From Megamerina dolium (taxonomy: Eukaryota > Arthropoda > Insecta > Diptera > Megamerinidae): a stretch of DNA of 64,000 nt. The notes beneath the pieces are model-generated. The model did not search any database. It had not been told where the DNA came from and saw nothing but the letters and a program-made list of their open reading frames with translations. Both the position numbers and the translations under genes were made by a program. The stretch is from contig OY978526.1 in NCBI GenBank assembly GCA_963854835.1, positions 74,186,418 to 74,250,417 on the forward strand, given 5' to 3'. How positions within the stretch are numbered: the first letter of the stretch is position 1; every line of letters begins with the position of its first letter. This document shows, one piece after another, positions 34,763 to 47,206 of this stretch.

Positions 34763-37300
34763 TCGCTTTCTGATATTAAATGTTGATGTTAAAAAACGTC
34801 ATGATAGCGCTAAGAAATGTAACATGTCAAAACTGTAGAGTACTTCAGCAACAAGTTGCGACTTCAACATTTAAGGATTCAGCAGACTACTCTAGCGCTA
34901 AAAACTAGAATTAATGAGGTTCAACTTCGGAATGATTCATGGGAAAATATGGAATTATTTGACTGGAAAATTTATAAACAATTTGCACTCATCCCGTGTT
35001 GGTGTAAGCTTGATTTTAAAAAAGCGTATATATTTTGTCCGAAATGTTTTCTTCCATGGTCTGTCAAAGGTACGTGATTGAGTTAATTGTTATCCTCTGA
35101 TTTGGATCACCACAATCGTTAAATTTTAAACTAAAACGTAAATTATCTGTTTTATTTTAAATAAAAATTTTTTGCAGTATCTTATTTCAGAAAGTGTGAA
35201 AATATTTGCCAAATCAAAGCTCTCGTGAATTGAAAAAATGTTTGTGTACAACGTTGGACTCTACTCAGACAAAATGGTCGTGCAAATATTGCCGTGTCCA
35301 TATATGAAGATAGTGATGGTGGTGGTGAGGGAAATTAACATTTGTGTCTTGTATTGCGATGTGGAGGCTTATGGACGCTCTTTATAAGCTATTTTTCCAT
35401 TTTATCACTAAATATTGGATATGTGTGATACAATTAGTTGCCAAAGAAAAACTAAGCTATGAATTAGTCTGAAATTTATGATGGTGTCTACGGTAATGTT
35501 AACTAAGCTTAGCAAAGTCTTGAAACACACTTTTAAAACCAAAATTGATTCGAAGTTATTTTTTATTTTAATAAAAAATTTCAAAATTACCTAATTTGTT
35601 TAATTTTTTTTTTAAATTGACGTGTAATCAGTATCACCTCTTACAAAAAAGAAATTAATTTTATAGTTAGTGCCGTTTTGAAAATTATATCACCAAGATG
35701 TAAAGAGAAGAAGAAGAAGAAGAAAAAACGAAAAACAAGTGCGTATTCATTAATTGTTTGATCGATCGAAGGAGCAACTAAATTGGCTGGTTCAGTCAAC
35801 GATTTCACTTCCAGTTTTACAGGGAAGCATAATATTATACATACAAAAGAAGATAAAACAGAAACAAATCTCAAAACAGACAAGAAACTGGACATGAAAA
35901 AATAAGGTAACAACAACAATAACAACAACAAGAAATGCATCCAATAAAATGCTGATCAGATGGATGCATTTAAGATTCAGGTGAACAAGTTAAATTATTT
36001 TTGTTTTTTGTTTTTGTATTAATTTAACCTGCATACTTGTACATCATGTTAAATAATTACATATAATCATACTCGTAAATAGTTATGTGATGTATTTAAG
36101 CTATACGTTGTTAACATTACCGTACCATGGTGATTCGAAAGATAATACAAACATTTTCACAAGCCATTTCAATAGTGGACAACTAAATGTAGGTGATTCA
36201 AAAACTGATTACAAAACAATCAAATGAATGAATATTAATACCAATACGATGCGATTAAAAAATATATGAAAGAAAAACATTCAAGGGCAGCTCTTTGTAA
36301 AATTCTTTAAAGAATTCATTAATATGCAATACTGTTGGATCCACAATAGTGTGGTAAAATTATTTTATAAACAAACATATTAATTTGTTATATCCTATAC
36401 TAGAAATCTATTGAAAATGTGCTGTAAAATAAGTAAAACAACATTGTAGTATACGATGCATCGTATGTACAAAAACTTGTTTTCTAATAGTCAATTGACA
36501 TGCACGCATGACACAATACCTATATACGAGTATACATATCGTACGTAGTTTGTATATGGGTTGCCGGCTGGAAATGGTGTGAGCGAGTATTTTTGTAAAA
36601 ATTGCATAAGATATTTTTTCAACAAACAACAACTACAAGCATATATGCGTATTCGAATGCATTGCTACATATATCTAAGTATATGTATAGATATTTGTTC
36701 GTATGTGTATGGATGTAAGTGCTGCAATGCCATCAATGGAGGCGAGATATATATGTACAAGAAATTAATATGACAACGTATTAGATTTGTAAAATGTATC
36801 ATGTCTGATATTTATTGGATATTGAAAAAGTAGACAAAGACGAGGTGGAAGAAGGTGAAGACCAATAAAACTGAATTAATGTTGAAATGTTTATAGTATG
36901 AGTTGTGTCGAATTTTATTGCTACAAATAATTTTTTTACACATAAGTTACAAAATCTCGTAGGTAATATGAAACTATACTATAGAACGACGGGATTTGTA
37001 CTTCCGGATTCAATCCGATCTATTCGTGCTAACAAAATTGCTCTATTACATATAGTTTTGAAGAAATTTTTAAGTGAAATCGCATCAAATTATATCATAA
37101 ACTGATTTGTATGGTAGGAATTCTCGAATAATTTCAAGCTAAGCTTAAAAATGGTCTAAGGACATCGAGCAATCAGAAAGACAATAACTTATAAGATAAT
37201 AACTTAGTCAATATTACATCCAACACAACAATATTCATTCATTAATATTGTAATGTACAATAATTTTGCAAGAAATCGACACCACGGCCATTTATTTATT
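34763..37300. other. AT-rich spacer, nothing recognised
   Basis: It contains AAG/AAC-type simple sequence at 35705-35730 and 35910-35933, and (TTTA)n at 37290-37313. Short frames (for example 34856-35077, 36905-37105) match nothing recognised. Confidence 0.45.
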
Positions 37301-37309
37301 TATTTATTT

Positions 37310-38480
37310 ATTGTAGGCCCCATAGAAAGTTGCGGATTTATTGAAAACGTTTAACCACCATAACTAACGTAATCTAGGACAACCCAATTTGACACATAGG
37401 TTCAATTTGCAATGAGATATAATTTTGTAAGAACTGGAGGCGCTATGTACACAGAAAATAATACGAGCTGCTGATCTACGACATAATGGCACTATCTTCA
37501 ACAAAAGAGTCAAGCTGTTAGCGTATGCCGACGATATTGACATAATCGGCATGAACACGCGAGCAGTCAGTGCAGCATTCTTAGAGTTAGAAAGAGAGTC
37601 GCGTCGGATGGGTCTGAGTCCTGGCGTCTTGGACAGCACGTCGCCGTTGACAACTACGCGACTTTGTCTATCTTGGAACCATCATTAACAGCAGTAATGA
37701 CGTCAGCTTGGAGATATTGCGAAGGATCACTCTTGCAAACAGGTGCTACTTTGGGCTAAGTAAGCAATTGAGAAGTCGAGCCCTCTCTCGAAGAACGAAA
37801 ATTACACTCTACAAGTCTCTCATCATGCCTGTCCTTACATATGGCACTGAAACTTGGACAATTTCCACCTCGCATGAATGAATGCTTGGAGTTTTCGAGA
37901 GAAAAGTCCCACGCAAGATCTTTGGACCTATTTGCGTTGGTGGCGAGTACCGAATAAGGTACAACCATGGGCTGTACGAGCTGTATGTCGATATTGACAT
38001 AGCAAAGCGCATCAAAATCCAGCGGCTGCGTTGGCTAGGTCATGTTGAGCGAATGGAAGAACACGCTTTAGCTAAGAAGGTGTTATATTCGGAACCCGCT
38101 GGAGATATAATTTCGCTCACATATAAAGCCGTGGATATTTAAAAAAAATGTTCAACCACTATTACTTACGAATGTTCCGCCAAAAACAACGATATTGGAG
38201 ATGTCGATAAGCATTATAGGGCGAAATAATATCGCAAAAAATAGTCGTACAAGATCCACTATTTATATTAAATAGAAAGCCACATAGAAAACCGCGGAAA
38301 AAAAATTCAACTAACATAACTTACGTAGTCTTGCGTCATTCATTTCAGGTGTAGATTAGCATTAGCATTAATTTTCAGAAAATGTGCAAAACATGTCCAC
38401 TATTTAATATGGATTAAACACAAACCGCACATATTTTTTTAAATTTTAATCCATCATAACTTACGTGGTCTTACGTAGAT
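37310..38480. repeat. Dispersed repeat F, split by a retrotransposon fragment
   Basis: Degenerate units carry 'ACCACCATAACTAACGTAATC' (37358), 'CACTATTACTTACGAATG', 'CTAACATAACTTACGTAGTC' and 'CATCATAACTTACGTGGTC', together with AGAAA..CCGCGGA-like segments. After removing the insertion at 37426-38101, spacing is about 110-160 bp. Its right side runs into the piggyBac-like MITE at 38484. The class is unknown. Confidence 0.5.
37426..38101 (+). pseudogene. RTE-like reverse transcriptase fragment between 12-bp direct repeats
   Basis: The sequence matches the middle and C-terminal half of the family at 24386-25655: RAADLRHNGTIFNKRVKLLA, YADD at 37524-37535, RMGL, TRRTKITLYKSLIMPVLTYG-like sequence and RLRWLGHVERMEEHALAKKV. 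Stops and a deletion near 37620-37660 break the frame. GAGATATAATTT occurs at 37414-37425 and again at 38102-38113, flanking the fragment. The fragment lacks the family's true 3' end and (AAG)n tail, ending within coding sequence at GGAACCCGCT. It interrupts repeat F. Confidence 0.8.
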
Positions 38481-38483
38481 TAA

Positions 38484-38806
38484 CCCTTTAGTGACAGAAG
38501 CCTAATAGATGTCCAAATTTTTTAAAATTTTATGTAGGACCTATGTTTGGGCCCAAAAAACGATTAGCAAAAAAAAAAATTTTTTTTTGGAGACCGAGTG
38601 ATGTGGGCTGTGGGCTGTGGGCTGTTACTTATATGTCACTAGCCCAATAACCACACGAAAAATAAATAAATTCCATACAAAACTAACTTTGAACCGCTTC
38701 ATGGAAAAATCGTTAATAACAATCCAAAAACAATTTTTTTGTTTTTGGATAAAAAAACAGTAACATACATCAGAGTTACGTATATGTGACGTCAGTCGCT
38801 AATGTG
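38484..38806. mobile_element. piggyBac-like MITE with TTAA duplication
   Basis: TTAA at 38480-38483 and 38807-38810 flank a 323-bp segment. Its ends CCCTTTAGTGACAGA and TCAGTCGCTAATGTG are inverted copies with several mismatches. TTAA target sites and CCC(T/A)-type termini are typical of piggyBac. Inside are three perfect GTGGGCT heptamers (38603-38623) and an A/T-run palindrome near 38569-38588. There is no coding capacity. Confidence 0.7.
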
Positions 38807-38810
38807 TTAA

Positions 38811-39660
38811 TGCTGCAAAGGGAAATAATCTTGCAGAAAATGAGCACATATATTCACCCATTAAGAATTACATAGACTTTTTGTTGGATTATCAGCAAAT
38901 TTAAAAGTTTTTAGCTATTACGACTAATGGGGCTGATCTTTTTCCCATTAATTTTCATCAACACTGCAATATGATCTGGATCTTAAATCAGGGTAATTAT
39001 CTTTAGAGCGATCAGATACTAAAATATGTCAATGTCTCAGACTGCACCAAGATTAAATGGATTACATGAAGGAATTTGGGTTTAAAAATCTGTCTTGTAC
39101 GGTATTTTATATAGTACACAATTGCTCTCTTACGATCCTATTGGTGAACGACTTGGAGAGAGCTGTTAGAAAATATAAAATACAAGGAGGCTCAAATTGG
39201 CGCTTCTTCTCACAATATGGTCTGATTAGATGTCTAAATATTGAAATCTATCTATTCCTGGCTGACAAGGTAATTACATCCAAAGTATGTACATATTTCA
39301 ATATCTAAGTATTTACATATTAGAGTTTGCAATTATTTAACATTCTGTAATCGTTTTGTTGCAATAACGACTAAATACATTGCGAATGTAATTGATTAAA
39401 ATTTTTTTGTTATTTCTTTTTCTATTTTTGCTATAATTTTTTTATATTGCATTGTCTCTGTTTTTTTTATTACTATTATTGTCGTAATTGTGTATGACAC
39501 GCGAGTGACATTCGAAAGAAAAAAACAGAGATGTTACTAAAGGGTTTTATATTAAATGCAATTGGTATATTTTACGAAATAAAATTATGGGATAAAAATG
39601 TAATCGATTTTAACAATTTCCCTTCTTCAAATTTGTTCTTTTTGCTAACAAGTATATGTT
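38811..39660. other. AT-rich spacer, nothing recognised
   Basis: An 83-codon + strand frame at 39057-39308 has no recognisable family. The rest is AT-rich spacer. Confidence 0.45.
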
Positions 39661-39663
39661 TTA

Positions 39664-39865
39664 TGCTGCAACTAGCCACCGACGTAGCGTACGTACGTAC
39701 CGCCCGTACGTAAGAATATACAAAATTGCATTGATTTTCTCCGCTACGAGCAACGTCTACGTCACCGTCATACGGTGGTGAGTTTTCGTTTACACGACAT
39801 TCCCATAAGATAGGTCGTGTCAGCTGACACGTTCTACGTTTTTACGTCGGTTGCTAGTTGCAGCA
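39664..39865. mobile_element. Harbinger-like MITE with TTA duplication
   Basis: The left end TGCTGCAACTAGCCACCGAC (continuing GTA) pairs with the complement of the right end TACGTCGGTTGCTAGTTGCA (continuing GCA), with a single mismatch over 23 bp. TTA flanks both ends (39661-39663 and 39866-39868). The 202-bp body is unusually CpG-rich for this window, with CGTACGTACGTAC and GTGTCAGCTGACAC palindromes. A 3-bp TTA/TAA duplication points to the PIF/Harbinger group. Confidence 0.8.
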
Positions 39866-39868
39866 TTA

Positions 39869-41720
39869 GTCTCAAAATCAGTAGAGACGCTCACTTTCCC
39901 CCATTTTACACGACTCTGTATTCTATTAGTGAGTGGTGTACTTAAAGAAATACATACATAGTTACATTTTGTATTCATTTGGTGACATATAGACAAAATT
40001 CCAATGTAAATAATTGTTGTTTTTTTTTCTTCAAACGTCAGCTATTTGCACCACAATAAAAGTGAACAACAACAAGAAACCAAAGCCAATGCAAGTACGA
40101 GTATGTAGTACGTGAGCAGTAAGCCAGTTGGAAGTGATTGAATTGCGCATGCCTAGTCGTAGGATTGTGCATTTTAGACGATAGTTTACTCTTGTTCATT
40201 GACTCGATCAAATAACGAAATTATTATTTATGCGACGCCATTATTTACACTTATTTATTTATACATGTTTATTTGTGAATTTGTCGCATTGCAAATTTTA
40301 TTACATCCAACTACAATTGATTTGTAGTAGTAACTACTTCTACACTTGTGAGTGTATTGGCAATAGAGTAATCCTTAGGTTTATGATGCAAAGAATTTAA
40401 ATATAGAAATATTGAAAATTAATTGGGCTTCTTTGGAACCAAAGTTTGCAAATTCAGTAGAGATGTATCATTTATGAAGGTCAACTATTTATCAAACAAC
40501 CATCATAATACAACTTATTCATTCCACAGAGAGACATGTCTTAAGGTAAAATTTTAGCACTCTTTTTTGACATTTGACATTGGGTCTTTGATGCATCACA
40601 GAAACAATATAGTCAAGTGAATTATACAGTCAGTAATTAAGGACCACTCTAGTTTGCATATGTGTATACGATTGCAGTATTAATTATAATTTATTGGCAT
40701 ATTTAAAAAACAATAATAACCATAAATAAAAGAAATAAATTTGGAACAAATACTTTGTATACGATACTGACACCATTTATTTGATAATGTAAAAATTATT
40801 ACGAAAATATGCATGCGTAAGGCGTATGCGTGCCCTCAATAATTTTTACATACTTATGTGTGTTTATGTGTGACGAGAAGCTTGCTGGCAAGAAGGCTTG
40901 GTTATGCAAAAACCAAAAAAAAAAATATAATAATAAAATAAAATAAAGAAATTTGCATTTTCCATGGCGCACCGCATAAATATTTTGTACTTTACATTTT
41001 TTTTTTATTTGTTTTAGTTTTGCACAAACTTATACGTTTAACCCATGTAAGTTTATGAGCAATTAATAAATTAATGGTTTCTACCATTATTATCAAGTAC
41101 ATACAATATTTATGAGCATCACTATAGCAGCAAAAAAAAAAAGGTGAAGGCTGATAACTTTCGAAATAAATTATATTCAAGTAATCATATATGAATAAAT
41201 CCTGTACTTTGGTTTCAATACATGAATGAATATGTGTACCTACAATATATAGTACAAAAATATGAAAGGGTATCTAAACTTGTTTTGTTAAGGCAACAAA
41301 ATAAAGAAATTATTTATTACAAAATATGAAAATTTACAATTGAGTTGATAATCTGTAGCAATTTCGAGTGTTTGGAAGGATATACTCACCTTACAAAATA
41401 ATATTGAATAGATTGATATATGTAATTTGTGAGAGGAAGTTTTTGGCGGTATCACGATCATCAAGCTGACAGTCAAGGTATTATAAAACTTTATAACCTA
41501 AAGTATAAGTAAGATTTAAGGCGAAATCTTGCCTTTTCAAAATTATATAATATACAGTTCTAAAATTTCATTCAATTGTAACATTAATAGTGATGTTTTT
41601 GTAGTTGCCTTTACTAAAGCCGTCTTGGCGTGAATTATTTTTCTTCGTAGATGAGAGCAAATCATTAGTACTAATCAAAAATCATCAGAGTGGATATGGA
41701 GAAAAATCGTTTTTACATCT
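39869..41720. other. AT-rich spacer with one stem-loop
   Basis: A 14-bp perfect inverted repeat (ATGTAAAAATTATT at 40787-40800, complement at 40838-40851) encloses 37 bases. No gene was recognised. Confidence 0.5.
40787..40851. repeat. Stem-loop with 14-bp perfect arms
   Basis: The arms are AT-only apart from one G/C pair, so chance formation in such DNA is possible. The 37-base loop contains GCATGCG and GGCGTATGCGTGC. Confidence 0.7.
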
Positions 41721-41723
41721 TAT

Positions 41724-42672
41724 AGCCTAGACAGACGGCAGTATTGCGGATTAACTAAACGGCTGATTGCTGTTTTATTAGGTCTGCTCACTTACATTAC
41801 TATCACTATCAATTTCTGTCATCTGTCACTCTCGATATGAGAAAATCTACAAGAAGTATGTGAACTGAAAACTATCAGAAACTTGTAAATTGACATTCAC
41901 AGTTCGTAATTGACAGTTGGATTTATTTGTTCGCCAACGCTTTTCATGTTGAAAACTGTTAACAATTGTTGAAAGTTTTTCGTTAGCGAACACACCTAAT
42001 ATTTTGTAAAATGGATCGAGTAAAATTCACAATAGAAAATTTTCAGCAGTCTTGCCATCACAAATTGCCCTAATCCTCTTTTATTTTGAGAATTAACTCA
42101 TAGAGTTACTGCGGATTAGCTGCAGTTCATGCCCGAGTTAATTCGAAGTAATAGCCTAGACAGACAGCAGCCTAATTTCGGATTACCGGCGCACTTAATC
42201 CGAATAAAATATTAACCTGACAGATGGCAGTATTGCGGATTAACTAAACGGCTGATTGCTGTTTTATTAGGTCTGCTCACTTACATTACTATCACTATCA
42301 ATTTCTGTCATCTGTCACTCTCGATATGAGAAAATCTACAAGAAGTATGTGAACTGAAAACTATCAGAAACTTGTAAATTGACATTCACAGTTCGTAATT
42401 GACAGTTGGATTTATTTGTTCTCCAACGCTTTTAATGTTGAAAACTATTAACAATTGTTGAAAGTTTTTTGTTAGCGAACACACCTAATATTTTGTAAAA
42501 TGGACCGAGAAAAATTCACAATAGAAAAATTTCAGCAGTGTTGCCATCACAAATAGCCCTAATCCTCTTATATTTTGAGAATTAACTCATAGAGTTACTG
42601 CGGATTAGCTGCAGTTAATGCCCGAGTTAATTCGAATTAACTCGGTAATCCGGAATTAGGTCTGTCTAAGCT
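41724..42672. mobile_element. Inverted-repeat element present as a tandem duplicate (489-bp step)
   Basis: GCAGTATTGCGGATTAACTA starts at 41738 and again at 42227. About 415 bp then run nearly identical, with roughly a dozen differences by eye. The outer ends are AGCCTAGACAGAC (41724) and GTCTGTCTAAGCT (ending 42672), inverted with one mismatch. A second left terminus AGCCTAGACAGAC lies in the middle at 42153. The first copy lacks its right terminus and part of its left subterminal region and is joined directly to the second. There is no coding potential. It is a non-autonomous DNA transposon by structure; the family is undetermined. Confidence 0.8.
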
Positions 42673-43004
42673 CTTAATCCTTAATCTGAGATAATCTGCG
42701 AAAATACTATATCAGAAATTTGATATCAATTGACGAACTTCTTTTTTGTTTACTTATGATTTGAGTTTGAGCACTCAGATTTCTTTTTCTACTATTAGGC
42801 TTTATTTATAGATTACTGGAGTTGTCATACGATTTAGAAATCAATACTCTTATATGAAGTTCTCTTTTTCGGTCAGTAAAAGGAGTGAGGTATTCATTTT
42901 AAATATTCTATAATTTTCCTATCATTAGCCTATATAATTTTTATTCGAATCAGCCCAATTTCTAATATATCTACAAGTTATTAAGTATAATCGTATGTAC
43001 CGAA
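42673..43004. other. Short spacer, nothing recognised
   Basis: About 330 bases of AT-rich spacer before repeat B. Confidence 0.4.
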
Positions 43005-43790
43005 TTTGAGCTTAATGGCTTTATATTTTTGACCGAAAATTACGAAAGCGTATATTCAAAAACATTTGGATATGAGGTAGGCGGGGTACTCATTTCGTAA
43101 TGCCAATTTTCCAATGTATATCTTGTATTATGTGGTCAGATCAACTTTTGCACCAAGATTTCGGTTAGGTTATTGTGGCTGCCCTCTTTCTGAGAAGATA
43201 CACTTAGGCCAGAAAGGCCCATTGTGATACCACCGAGCTTCTCTTCCAATACTGATGTGCGTGTTAAATTTGTGAACAGTATTCTAAGGGACCTACTTAC
43301 ATTAGCCGGTTTCGAATGCCAGAACCCTTGTAACATCACTTTAATTGTTACTGCTGGAAAAATTGCCAATAATTTGCAGACAGGTGGGTACCGTTCGAAG
43401 GAAAAATCTTTTAGATATTACATTTTGATATACTTCAGCCGGGGAATGAACCCATAACCTACAGATCAGAAAGCCAACGCACTAACTATTGGGTTACGGC
43501 ACCCACCAATATTTACTTTGATAGTTTTATATTTCTGTTCGTAAAGTGAAAAAAAAAATACATCTAGCAACGTACTTTTGTATGCTTAAAGGTGAAAATA
43601 CACATTCAAGTACATACCCTTGTATGGGAGGTAGGTGTGGTTTTTATCTTTATTTCTCATTCATGAACTTATCGATTCTTTGGTGAAAATAATCTTGCTT
43701 ACTTACTTTTCAACTCGATCGCTTTATACTAATGGCAGTCACCGTGCATGTAGGCAGAGATAACCCATCTAATGGGTGTTACAAACGGCA
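43005..43790. repeat. Dispersed repeat B, second copy, interrupted by a SINE
   Basis: The left part (TATAATCGTATGTACCGAAT, TTTATATTTTTGACCG) and right part (TTTATATTTCTGTTCGTAAA, GTATGGGAGGTAGGTGTGG, ending GGGTGTTACAAACGG) match the units at 6740-7395. A foreign block of about 360 bp at 43145-43505 splits them. Confidence 0.6.
43226..43505 (-). mobile_element. tRNA-derived SINE, joined to a different 3' side
   Basis: Head on the right (GGTGCCGTAACCCAATAG when read in reverse; B-box region at about 43440-43455) and body on the left through GAGCTTCTCTTCC (about 43230). Instead of the usual GGGGCTTTAAGTGCCACA tail, the sequence beyond the GAGCTTCTC block is GGCCCATTGTGATACCAC and upstream GGTTAGGTTATTGTGG. 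That is a repeat-like segment not seen in the other copies. Confidence 0.8.
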
Positions 43791-44284
43791 TTACGAGTGT
43801 CAATCAACGACTTTATGAGAGGAAATATTTCTTATTTATTTATTATTTATATATGAGCAGTATATTGCACATTTTAATTAACTCCAACTGTTGAAACATT
43901 ATAATTCGAATTAACAAAGCAAATCGTTGCTTTTAAACTTCTATTTATAATATTTCAAAAAAATAGAGTTAATTAAAATGTACTCTGAATGGCTCATTTA
44001 TAAAAGATATAGTTGCTCCTAATCGCCATCTATTAACTTGGCAATGGTATGAACTATGCTACTAAAATTTGTTGCCTTCAGGATGGTCAAAAATATTTGT
44101 AATGATGCCGAGATATTATCAAAATAGCTTTATATGGTGGCATAGAAAAGTTTTCGGTTAAGCTTTCATCATGAAATCAGATGATTTATTCGAAAGTTTA
44201 ATGTGGAAAAACAGTGAAAATATGTCAACATGACCGTACGAATTCTTATACACATTTGGAGAATCGTGAAAAGTTGATACAGCT
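43791..44284. other. Spacer, possibly decayed mariner sequence
   Basis: The stretch immediately upstream of the transposase relic at 44285 may be further decayed transposase sequence. No motif is certain. Confidence 0.35.
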
Positions 44285-44490
44285 TTGATGGGCGAAGTCT
44301 TGCATTATTCATCGGACCTTGCTCCATCCAATTATGTTTTTTTTCATTTCCTACAAAATGACTTCGACGCTAGATTGGTCGATTCTGAGCCACATCATCA
44401 ATCTAATCTTCAGAGATCAATTATTAAATTGACCAATAAAGCATTTATTGAGCTTTGCTCTATATACTAATAAATAAGCGTTACTAATTG
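44285..44490 (+). pseudogene. Mariner transposase C-terminal relic
   Basis: The frame reads GEVLHYSSDLAPSNYVFFHF followed by LQNDFDARLV. This matches the L.HPPYSPDLAPSDY.LF.SLQN block at the third catalytic Asp; here that Asp is replaced by Asn (APSN) and the HPP residues are lost. Continuation to a stop at about 44468 matches the family's length after that block. No inverted repeats were found. Confidence 0.65.
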
Positions 44491-44637
44491 CCCTAAAAAT
44501 GCATTATGATTTTTTCCACAACGCAATCTATTTCAAAATCTTTGGCAGACAGAAATGAAACACTAATTCGTTTTATAAATTTTTTTCTGTTGATATTGAT
44601 GTAATCCTCCAAATATTAAATATAGTACAAATATATT

Positions 44638-44676
<39 letters not shown>

Positions 44677-46890
44677 TGAAAGTACTAAAATCTATTTGAA
44701 ATAAAATATGTGTTCATATATAATATTATTATTATTATTATTATTATAATTTTTTTTAATACATTTTATTACTTAAACTAATATGGACATTATTAGATAC
44801 AAGGTTATTTATATATGTAATTTCTTGGCTTTCAACCATACATTTATCATGCATTTATATAGCTAATAAGTAGATACATTCATATATGTATGTAGACATA
44901 TTTATATATGCATGTTGCATGTATTTATGTATGTTTTCATAAAAACAAAAAATACAAAATATCAAATCAAAAATAAAATATCGATAAAATAGAAAAACAA
45001 TAATATATTTATACATATCTTTGTATTATATATGCATATAAGAATATGTATATGTTATTTTGTGTATATATGTGTGTGTGTGTGTGCGTAAAATTGCTTG
45101 CTTGCATATAATTACCTACAATTTTGAATAGTGTCAGCTAATTATCATACATATGAATATAGCATGAATAATATATAACAGATATACGTAAAAAAAACAC
45201 ACACACACACAGAGATACTCATTTGAAATACAGTACATTGTAGACATATGTACATGCAAAATTATGTACACTTACGCGTGAAGGTATACTCGTTATATTA
45301 TCTCACTCTTTCTATGCCCCTCCCCCCCGGCACTTATCCTCTTTCATCATTACACTCATCCAATTTATAAATAAACCTAATAAGGCACACATTATTTATC
45401 ATACATATATACATATGTATGTACTGTATGTTTTATAGTTATGTATGTATGCACATATGTATATATTGATTATGTTTCGTTCTTGTTTGGAATGTTATGT
45501 TTTTTTTTTAGTTATAATCTTGTTTTGTTGAAATATTAAAAAGAAAACAATTTACAATTTTTTTTTTGTAGTTGTTCCATTTTTGGGGGAAAATGCAATT
45601 AAATTTAAATTAGCAGTACTATTGACCAGCATCGCTTTTGTTGTTTCAGTTGTTATTTTTATTTTTTTGTTTTCGTTTTTGTTATTGTATTGTAATAGTA
45701 GTAGTTTACACTATCTTATTAGTTTCTTTTCAATAAAATTAAGAAGAAATATGAAGTGTTAGCTCTTTCGTTTGGTCGAAGAAAGTGATGTAGGAAAAAA
45801 AAAAAGAAGAAAAGAAAATAGCAAATAAATCAAACTACTTGTTCTAGTTTCATATCTAGTTAATATTTCTTTTTAGACTAAATATACAAAGTATTGCCAG
45901 TTGGTTTTTGTTGGAAAATTGTATAAATGCTGCGTTTTATTCGCCACTCACGCTGTGATTTTACGAAAGTTGTAAAATTTGGTTGACTACACAACACGAA
46001 GCTTGGTTTAGAAAATTTTTAGTAACTCCAAATTTGTGATTTACCGTCAAAATACCGTTTTCGAATCATTTGTGTCGTTTAACAATCAGCAAATGAGTAA
46101 TTTTTCAGCCGAATGCTAATAGAAAATAGACGTACCGAAAAGTATATTTCGTTTTGTTGGCTTAATGAAAATAAATATATGGAATTTTTGACAAAAAGTT
46201 TCTAAATTCAATTTTCTTTAAACTATGAAGAATTTTTTAACTCACCTAAGAAAAGAAGAAAGAATTTTGGAATCGAATTCTTTTACAATTTTTGAAACAT
46301 TTTAACAATTTAAAAAAATACACATCTCTTCTATTTATTTGTAAAAAACAATATATATATAATAATATAATATAAAAATGAAAAATAACAGAAATACAAC
46401 CCTGTTGATTAATCGCAACTTTTTGCACTCATCACTGTTTAGGAAAATTGTAATTTTTCTTTATTTTTAGCAAACACTTAGGGAGTCGGTGAATTAAATG
46501 CTAAAAAATAATCAAAATAAAAGAAAATCAACTGTAACAATTGATTCCAATTGTTTACATTCATCATTAAATGTTTCTGCCAGTGTTGCCAAGTTAGTGT
46601 ATAGGAAAATTGGCTTTTTCGTTGTTTTACTCATACAAAGTTGGCGAATTGGCGAATAAAACGTTGCTATAATTAAAAAAAAAATTAAATTTATTATCAT
46701 CTGGGTTTTAATATAAATTTCAGGAACCCAAAAAAATATCTAATTATTATTTCAAAGCTCTTGAGGAAAAAATAAAAAAAATTAACAACGCCACTGCTGA
46801 CTATATTAAAAATCAAAACTAAATATTTTTGAAATATACTAATTAACGATTCCTGGTAAATTCTATAAATTTCGTTGCAAATTTTAAAGG
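44491..46890. other. AT-rich spacer with microsatellites
   Basis: It holds (TC)n at 44641-44672, (TTA)n at 44725-44746, (TG)n at 45069-45086 and (CA)n at 45196-45212, plus a C-run at 45323-45329. No gene was recognised. Part may be 3' UTR of the - strand gene if a distal polyadenylation site is used. Confidence 0.5.
44641..44672. repeat. (TC)n microsatellite
   Basis: About 15 uninterrupted TC units. Confidence 0.95.
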
Positions 46891-46892
46891 AA

Positions 46893-46898
46893 TTTATT
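46893..46898 (-). terminator. Candidate polyadenylation signal for the - strand gene
   Basis: TTTATT on the + strand reads AATAAA on the - strand, about 310 bases beyond the stop codon at 47207. It is the nearest canonical signal I found, but such hexamers are common in AT-rich DNA. Confidence 0.3.
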
Positions 46899-47206
46899 TA
46901 TATACCAAACTATAACAGTACATATATTCCCTTTAGTCGTTGTCTTGAAAAATTCTTCTAAATTCATCACAAAAGAAAAAAAAAAAATCGTCGTATTGTT
47001 TTTATCTATTCAAATGTTATCAAATATTACATATACTTAGATATGCATGTATGTATGCATGTATTATGTATAGAATATTTAAGAATATATGCGATATATA
47101 TATATATGTAAGTATATAAGTATTTATATATATATATATATGTAACAACAATCAAACTCAATTTTCAGTTAACAGTGTTCACTCATTTGCTCTCATCAAC
47201 AACTGC

